DNA of 5,058 nucleotides from Myxococcaceae bacterium (GTDB lineage: Bacteria; Myxococcota; Myxococcia; Myxococcales; Myxococcaceae): contig JAGSPQ010000370.1 of the NCBI GenBank assembly GCA_018262385.1, positions 1 through 5,058 of the forward strand. The letters run 5' to 3'. Numbering within the stretch: the first letter of the stretch is position 1; every line of letters starts with the position of its first letter. Made by a program: the position numbers and the translations under genes. Below the pieces are notes generated by a model. It was not told the origin of the DNA. It did no database searches and worked only from the letters and a program-made list of their open reading frames with translations. Below are positions 1 through 5,058 of the stretch, piece by piece.

Positions 1-1899
1 CGAGACGCCGAGCACCCGGATCAGCGGATCTTCGAGGGGCCGCACCACCACCTCGTGCTGGCCGAGCATCTTATCGACCGCGAACGCGATCGTCTCTTCG
101 CCCTGGCGGATCACCAGCGCCTTGCGGGCCCCGGCGCCGCTGCCATCGGTGAAGAGCGACTCGAGCGACAGCAACGGGATCGCCTCCCCCCTGCGGTCGA
201 GCATCGCCACCGACCGGGCGCCGCGCCGGGCGGCATCCGGAGCGCGCAGCACCTGGTCCGGCTCGATCTCGAGGATCTCTTCGACCGCCGCGACCGGCAC
301 CAGGAACCGCTGGCCGCCGCACTCGAGCGCGAAGGCCTCGACCATCGAGATCGTCAGCGGGACCCTCAAGGTGAAGGTGGTCGACCGGCCGGGGGCGGTG
401 CTCAGCAGCAGCGAACCGCCCAGCTGGGTGACCGCGACCCGCCGCACGATGTCCATTCCCATCCCCCGGCCGCTGGTGAGGGTGGCCTCTTCGCGGGTCG
501 ACAGCCCGGCCACGCACAACAGCTCGAGCAGCGCGGCGTCGGTGGCCGGCACCTCACGGCCGGCGCGGCGGGCGACCCTGGCGGCGTCGATCCCCCGGCC
601 ATCGTCGCAGACCACCAGCTCGAGCCGGGTGTTCGAGCGCTCGGTGCAGCTGATCCGGATCACGCCCTCTTCCGGCTTGCCCGCCGCTCGGCGCGCCTCG
701 GGCGTCTCGATGCCGTGGTCGACCGCGTTGCGGATCAGCTGAACGATCGCCGGGAACAGCCGGTCGGCGACCGCCTTGTCGAGCTCGGCCTTCCCGACGT
801 CCATCTCCAACCGCACCTGCTTGCCGGTGGTCCGCTTGAGCCCGCGCAGCAGCAGCGGCACCCGCTCGAGCACCTCGGCGACGCTGACCATCCGCACTCT
901 GAGGATCGCGGCCCGCAGCTCGCGCATCTGGCGGGTGCCCCCCTCGAGGATCACCCGCAGCTCGCGGGTGTCGACGCCGGCCTGGGTCAGCCGGGCCACC
1001 CCCGCAGCGAGCCGGAAGCGGGTCACCACCACCGCCGAGAAGCGCTCCATCGCGTCGTCGAGGCGCGAGACCTCGACCCGCACCACGCCCACCCCGTGGG
1101 TGGGGACCTGCTCCTCCTCGTCCGGCAGCAACGCCTCCGAGGCGTCCGGGGCGGGGGGCGGCGCGCCGACCCGCTCGATCGCGGCGGGCAACACGCCCAC
1201 CGCGGCGGCGATCGCCTCGTCGCTCTCGTGGGTCAACACCAGCAGCACGAACCGCAGGCCGTCCGGCCCGGACACCGGCATCACCTTGACGATCTCGCCC
1301 AGCTTGCCCACCGCCTCGCGCACCGAGGTGATGTTGACGCCCCGGGCGGCCTCCTCGGCCGACGGCACGAACTGGGCCCGCACCGCATGGTGGCCCGACC
1401 GCAGGCCTTCCTGGAGCTGCTGCTGCTCGTGCGGCGCCAGCTTCGCCAGCAGCGCGGGGTCGAGGCCCAGGTTCAGCACCGGCGCCAGCGACGGGAGCTC
1501 GGCGTCGACCGCCTCGAGCTTCTCGATCAACCCAGGCGGCGCAGCGTCGACCGGCTTGCGCTCGCTCGCCTGCCGCAGCCGTTGGCCGATCGCGTCCAGC
1601 CCCTGCAGCAGGGCGTCGATCGACTCGAGCGACAGCTTTCCCCCCAGCTGATTGGCCGAGCGCAGCGCGGTCTCCATCCGGTGGGCGATGGTGACGATCG
1701 GCTCGACCGCGACCATCGCCGCGAGGCCCTTGAGGGTGTGGATGCACCGGAACAGCTCGCGCAGCGCCCGCACGTTCGTCTGGCCCTTTCGCGCCGCCAG
1801 CTCGACCGCGAGCAGGTTGGTGCTCGCCAGGCGCAGGTGCTCGTCGCCCTCGACCACGAAGGCGGAGAGGAACTCTGAGAAGTCGGGCGGCGGGGTCAG
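1..1899 (-). CDS. cheA: CheA-type chemosensory histidine kinase (3' end cut by window edge)
   Basis: This cytoplasmic kinase autophosphorylates in response to receptor arrays and passes phosphate to CheY/CheB-type receivers. I translated 633 residues, counting from the CTG at 1899. Domains in order: an Hpt (P1) domain at about 5-112 with HTLKG, phospho-acceptor His54; a middle region at about 130-240 that does not look like a classical P2; a P3 dimerisation segment at about 272-345; a HATPase at about 346-515 with N-box IRNAVDHG (Asn391), G1 DDGRGID (432-438) and G2 SGRGMGMDIV (476-485), preceded by STREEAT; and a CheW-like P5 from 516 that is still running at the left edge (VVVRPLEDPLIRVLGVS). 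Roughly the last strands of P5 are missing, and any further domain would be out of view. The gene follows a CheY-like gene with a 4-nt overlap. No ATG, GTG or TTG lies in frame near the start of homology. CTG at 1899 is my best guess. GTG at 1857 would remove half of the first Hpt helix. Confidence 0.95.
   Translation of the reverse strand, partial: MTPPPDFSEFLSAFVVEGDEHLRLASTNLLAVELAARKGQTNVRALRELFRCIHTLKGLAAMVAVEPIVTIAHRMETALRSANQLGGKLSLESIDALLQGLDAIGQRLRQASERKPVDAAPPGLIEKLEAVDAELPSLAPVLNLGLDPALLAKLAPHEQQQLQEGLRSGHHAVRAQFVPSAEEAARGVNITSVREAVGKLGEIVKVMPVSGPDGLRFVLLVLTHESDEAIAAAVGVLPAAIERVGAPPPAPDASEALLPDEEEQVPTHGVGVVRVEVSRLDDAMERFSAVVVTRFRLAAGVARLTQAGVDTRELRVILEGGTRQMRELRAAILRVRMVSVAEVLERVPLLLRGLKRTTGKQVRLEMDVGKAELDKAVADRLFPAIVQLIRNAVDHGIETPEARRAAGKPEEGVIRISCTERSNTRLELVVCDDGRGIDAARVARRAGREVPATDAALLELLCVAGLSTREEATLTSGRGMGMDIVRRVAVTQLGGSLLLSTAPGRSTTFTLRVPLTISMVEAFALECGGQRFLVPVAAVEEILEIEPDQVLRAPDAARRGARSVAMLDRRGEAIPLLSLESLFTDGSGAGARKALVIRQGEETIAFAVDKMLGQHEVVVRPLEDPLIRVLGVS
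1896..1899 (-). promoter_or_regulatory. CTGA stop/start overlap between the CheY-like gene and cheA
   Basis: Read on the minus strand, the bases are CTGA. TGA is the stop of the receiver gene and CTG is the only start-like codon in the cheA frame where Hpt homology would begin. The arrangement mimics the common ATGA coupling junction with C in place of A. The 20 bases upstream (GGCCAGCCCGCCTGGGGCCG on the minus strand) hold no good Shine-Dalgarno sequence, only a GGGG run. Translation of cheA would therefore have to rely on ribosomes terminating at the receiver stop. An alternative is a -1 frameshift producing a receiver-CheA fusion, but no slippery heptamer is visible. Confidence 0.45.
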
Positions 1900-2279
1900 G
1901 CGGCCCCAGGCGGGCTGGCCAGCAGGCCACTGACTTCGGAGAGGATCGCCCTGGCATCGAACGGCTTGGTCATGAACCGGGTCGCGCCGGCGCCCAGCGC
2001 TTTGGCCTGCGAGACCTCGTCGCTGCGGCTGGTGACGACGAGGATCGGCAGCGCGCGCAGCTTGTCCTGGCCGCGGACGAACTCGAGGACCTCGAGCCCT
2101 CCGATGTCGGGCATGTTCAGATCGAGCACCGCCAGGTCGAACTTGATCCGTGACAGCTTCTCGATCGCCTCGAGGCCGCTCGCAGCGTGGGTGAACGTCG
2201 CTCCGGCCACCGGACGCAGGCAGGCGATGATCATCTCGCGCATCACCTTGCTGTCGTCGACCACCAGGATCTCGGCCAC
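1896..2279 (-). CDS. Stand-alone CheY-like response regulator
   Basis: This is a single receiver domain of 127 residues, the usual CheY size, with no output domain. It therefore probably acts by protein-protein contact or as a phosphate sink. All catalytic landmarks are present: acidic pair Asp8-Asp9 (ILVVDDS), phospho-acceptor Asp53 (VLDLNMPD), Thr83 (VVTSRS) and Lys105 (TKPF). The position equivalent to E. coli CheY Tyr106 is Phe102, so an aromatic switch residue is kept. I chose GTG at 2279 because homology begins directly after it. The in-frame TTG at 2351 would add 24 residues with codons (TCT, TAT, TTT, CGT) unlike the rest of the gene. No clear Shine-Dalgarno sequence precedes the GTG. 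Its TGA (1898-1896) overlaps the proposed cheA start, suggesting one operon and CheA as the cognate kinase; the pairing is inferred. It could serve motility or a non-motility Che-like output. Confidence 0.93.
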   Translation of the reverse strand: MAEILVVDDSKVMREMIIACLRPVAGATFTHAASGLEAIEKLSRIKFDLAVLDLNMPDIGGLEVLEFVRGQDKLRALPILVVTSRSDEVSQAKALGAGATRFMTKPFDARAILSEVSGLLASPPGAA

Positions 2280-2332
2280 AGAGCAAGGTACGGCCGCGCG
2301 CCCGCCAAAGCAATACAGAGACCGACGGACGC

Positions 2333-2357
2333 CAATTCGCCACTGGGGCAATTTGCC
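2333..2357 (+). repeat. Direct repeat CAATTYGCC, two copies 16 bp apart
   Basis: CAATTCGCC at 2333-2341 and CAATTTGCC at 2349-2357 match at 8 of 9 positions. Their starts are 16 bp apart, about one and a half helical turns. They lie in the divergent intergenic region, 50-80 bp upstream of the receiver start, so they could be paired protein-binding sites. With only two copies, chance is possible. Confidence 0.35.
2347..2357. repeat. Small inverted repeat GGCAA-T-TTGCC
   Basis: The sequence is an inverted repeat with 5-bp arms around one central base. It overlaps the second CAATTYGCC repeat and lies 2 bp from the 16-bp palindrome. On its own it is short enough to arise by chance; its place in the control region is what makes it worth recording. 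Confidence 0.35.
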
Positions 2358-2359
2358 TC

Positions 2360-2375
2360 GGTCCGCGCGCGGACC
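2360..2375. promoter_or_regulatory. Perfect 16-bp palindrome, candidate operator
   Basis: GGTCCGCGCGCGGACC reads identically on both strands, with 8-bp half-sites and no spacer. It sits between the divergent genes, 80 bp upstream of the receiver GTG and 53 bp upstream of the kinase TTG at 2429. A dimeric regulator bound here could control both directions. It would also fill the 17-bp spacer of the weak plus-strand promoter-like pair at 2353-2381. The alternating CGCGCG core is partly expected in GC-rich DNA, so function is inference. Confidence 0.45.
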
Positions 2376-2428
2376 ATTTGAGCGCCCCCCAGGACTCTTC
2401 TGGACGCTTTGCTGTTAGACCCACCGCC

Positions 2429-3886
2429 TTGTTCTCCACCCCCGCGAACCCGGCTGACAAGCGCACCGTCTGGATCGTCGACGACAGCGCCCTCGAAGCA
2501 GAGATGGCGCGCAAGACGCTGGGCTCGCAGTTCGCGACCCGGGTCTTCGCCGATGGCGCGGCGCTGCTCGAGCAGATCGTCGCCGCCCCGCTGCCGGACG
2601 TGCTGGTGCTCGACTGGGTGATGCCCGGCGTCTCGGGGATCGAGGTCTGCCAGTTCCTGCGGGCGCGAGAGGCGACCAGCGAGCTGAAGATCCTGCTGCT
2701 CACCGCGCAGAACCAGACCGGGCAGATCGTCGCCGGCCTCGCCGCCGGCGCCAACGACTACCTGAGCAAGCCCTACTCCCCCGCCGAGCTGCTGGCGCGG
2801 GTCACCGCGCTGGTGCGCGCCAAGCGGCTGCGCGAGCGGGCCGAGGGGGCCGAGCGGAGCTTGCGGGCCCTGCTGGCGCACCTGCCCGATGCGCTGATCA
2901 CCACCAGCGCGACGGGTGAGATCACCTTCCTCAACGCCGAGGCCGAGCGGTTGCTGGCCACCAGCACCGCGGCGGTGAGAGGGCGGCACCTGGGCGAGTT
3001 CTTCCCTGCGCTCGCCCACTTCCACGTCGCGCCGCACGAGAGCGAGAACTTCGAGGCGCTGCCGGAGCTCGAGCTGGGCAGCCGGCTGTTCGCGCCCGCG
3101 GTGCGGCGGATGTTGCTCGACGGGCTGCCGACGATCGCGCTCACCCTGCGCGACGTCACCGAGACGCGCCGCCTCGAGACGCGCCGGCTCGACTTCTACT
3201 CGATGGTCGCCCACGACCTGCGCTCGCCGCTGGCGGCGATGACCTTGCGGGTCGGGATCATGCGCGAGGAGCAGTACGGGCCGTTGGCCGAGCGCTACCG
3301 CAACGATCTGCAGCTGGTCGAGGGGCGGATCGGCGAGCTGGTCAGCCTGATCAACGACTTCCTCGACATCGCGCGCAGCGAAGGGGTCGGGATCACCCTC
3401 GCGCCGCAGCTGATCGATCTCACCTCGCTGGTGCGCACGAACCTCTCCGACTTCGACGACGTCGCCGATCTGCGACAGGTGAGCATCCGCTTCGACGCGC
3501 CGGAGACGAAGGTCGAGGCGCTCGCCGACCCCGCGCGGCTCAAGCAGGTGGTCACCAACCTGATCTCGAACGCGGTGAAGTTCAGCTCGAAAGGCGGCCA
3601 GGTGCTCGTCGAGGTGGCGGCCCGCGCGCAGGACGTCGAGTTCGCCGTCTCGGACGCCGGCCGGGGAATCGCCGAAGACAAGATCTCCGAGCTGTTCAAG
3701 CGCTACTCGCGGCCGGCGACCGACTCGGCGCTGCCGGGCACCGGCCTGGGCCTGATGATCGTCCGCGAGATCGTCGCCGCTCACCACGGCACCTGCGGGG
3801 TCGAGAGCACCCTCGGCAAGGGCAGCCGCTTCTGGTTCCGGCTTCCGCTGCCCCCCGCTCAGGCCGGCGCCAGCCCGAGCCGCTGA
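2429..3886 (+). CDS. Soluble receiver-PAS-histidine kinase
   Basis: This is a sensor kinase of 485 residues counted from TTG at 2429. An N-terminal receiver (about 12-130) has acidic pair Asp18-Asp19, phospho-acceptor Asp62 (VLVLDWVMPG), Thr92 and Lys114 (SKPY). A short charged helix (about 130-147) leads to a PAS domain (about 148-245, with GEITFLNAEAERLL and closing on DVTETRRLE). Next come the HisKA domain with HDLRSPL (His262) and a HATPase with N-box NLISNAVKF (Asn381), G1 SDAGRGIAE (Asp409) and G2 GTGLGL (437-442). There is no signal peptide or membrane helix, so it is cytoplasmic, receiving signal through its receiver, its PAS or a partner. The start is uncertain. TTG at 2378 adds 17 residues but uses TCT, TCT, GGA, TTT, GCT, GTT and AGA, codons atypical for the gene, so 2429 is preferred. 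Neither start has a clear Shine-Dalgarno. The gene is divergent from the receiver/cheA pair and convergent with the sigma-54 activator gene. Confidence 0.93.
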   Translation: MFSTPANPADKRTVWIVDDSALEAEMARKTLGSQFATRVFADGAALLEQIVAAPLPDVLVLDWVMPGVSGIEVCQFLRAREATSELKILLLTAQNQTGQIVAGLAAGANDYLSKPYSPAELLARVTALVRAKRLRERAEGAERSLRALLAHLPDALITTSATGEITFLNAEAERLLATSTAAVRGRHLGEFFPALAHFHVAPHESENFEALPELELGSRLFAPAVRRMLLDGLPTIALTLRDVTETRRLETRRLDFYSMVAHDLRSPLAAMTLRVGIMREEQYGPLAERYRNDLQLVEGRIGELVSLINDFLDIARSEGVGITLAPQLIDLTSLVRTNLSDFDDVADLRQVSIRFDAPETKVEALADPARLKQVVTNLISNAVKFSSKGGQVLVEVAARAQDVEFAVSDAGRGIAEDKISELFKRYSRPATDSALPGTGLGLMIVREIVAAHHGTCGVESTLGKGSRFWFRLPLPPAQAGASPSR

Positions 3887-3900
3887 TCGTCCGACCGGCT

Positions 3901-3931
3901 GGCTCGTCCCCCGGGCGGGCCGCCATGAGCC
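3901..3931 (+). terminator. Weak stem-loop in the convergent gap
   Basis: GGCTCGT (3901-3907) can pair with ATGAGCC (3925-3931), giving seven pairs including one G-U around a 17-base GC-rich loop. It lies 15-45 bp after the kinase stop and before the facing stop at 3958. No T-tract follows on either strand, so it is not a classical intrinsic terminator. A second possible stem, GCAGCG (3944-3949) with CGCTGC (3962-3967), overlaps the end of the neighbouring gene. Either could protect 3' ends or act bidirectionally; both may be chance in such GC-rich DNA. Confidence 0.2.
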
Positions 3932-3957
3932 TGCGCCGCCCGAGCAGCGGTCCGCGC

Positions 3958-5058
<1,101 letters not shown>

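Larger units (their letters stand above)
2280..2428. promoter_or_regulatory. Divergent intergenic control region
   Basis: This 149-bp stretch separates the minus-strand receiver/cheA pair from the plus-strand hybrid kinase and must carry promoters for both. It is more AT-rich in places than its surroundings, notably about 2307-2355. It holds the direct repeats, inverted repeat and palindrome listed separately. I found no convincing sigma-70 promoter. The best hints are TTGCCT at 2353-2358 on the plus strand, 17 bp from a poor -10 (ATTTGA, 2376-2381), and TTGGCG (2335-2330) on the minus strand without a good -10. A GG-N10-GC spacing at 2328-2341 on the plus strand lacks the rest of the sigma-54 consensus. 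Confidence 0.5.

Noticed and set aside
150..1630. Many CTCGAG/CTCGAGC hexamers across the cheA region
   Set aside because: They mostly follow from favoured Leu-Glu, Leu-Glu-Arg and Ser-Ser-type codon combinations in a GC-rich gene; no regular spacing or repeat unit is seen.
55..1878. Plus-strand open frame of 607 codons lying opposite cheA
   Set aside because: It is fully antisense to a clear CheA with all kinase motifs. Its product is rich in Arg, His, Asp, Leu and Gln, as expected from mirrored codons in GC-rich DNA, and shows no domain.
554..1957. Second minus-strand open frame within the cheA region
   Set aside because: It is in a different frame from the CheA motifs and its product is Gly/Arg/Ala-rich without any recognisable domain.
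2328..2341. Possible sigma-54 promoter (GG-N10-GC) facing the kinase
   Set aside because: Only the invariant dinucleotide spacing fits. The flanking bases CGGACG and TTCGC do not match the TGGCAC and TTGC boxes.
2378..2428. Upstream TTG start of the receiver-PAS kinase, adding 17 residues
   Set aside because: The added codons (TCT, TCT, GGA, TTT, GCT, GTT, AGA) are unlike the gene, the codon starts 3 bases after the palindrome, and receiver homology begins only later. TTG at 2429 is preferred, though it too lacks a good ribosome site.

Overview
The window is very GC-rich and densely coding, with strong G/C preference at third codon positions. It is packed with phosphorelay signalling genes. 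This suits a large-genome, signalling-rich bacterium of the Myxococcota or a related deltaproteobacterial lineage. That assignment is inference from base composition and gene content; no rRNA or other phylogenetic marker is present.

Layout. Position 1 to about 1899, minus strand: a CheA-type chemosensory histidine kinase. All of it is visible except the extreme C-terminus, which runs off the left edge. Its upstream neighbour on the same strand (1896-2279) is a stand-alone CheY-like receiver whose stop codon overlaps the cheA start region, so the two look like a translationally coupled pair. Positions 2280-2428 form a divergent control region with a perfect 16-bp palindrome, a smaller inverted repeat and a pair of direct repeats. 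From 2429 to 3886 on the plus strand lies a soluble receiver-PAS-histidine kinase. After a 71-bp convergent gap, 3958-5058 on the minus strand encodes a sigma-54-dependent, NtrC-type activator. Its N-terminal receiver domain lies beyond the right edge.

How the genes may work together. CheA (His54 phospho-donor) most simply phosphorylates the CheY-like protein encoded just upstream (Asp53). The divergent kinase has its own N-terminal receiver (Asp62), which could be an input from CheA or from another kinase. It has no membrane segment, so it is a cytoplasmic integrator. The NtrC-type activator is a plausible transcriptional output of that kinase, but convergent orientation gives only weak support for pairing. 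No methyl-accepting receptor, CheW, CheR or CheB is seen in the window.

The families are all known. The points that most deserve a second look are the missing ATG/GTG/TTG at the cheA start (CTG overlapping the upstream TGA), the divergent palindromic region, the GAFTDA variant of the sigma-54 contact loop, and the uncharacterised middle domain of CheA. I did not find evidence of an undescribed system.
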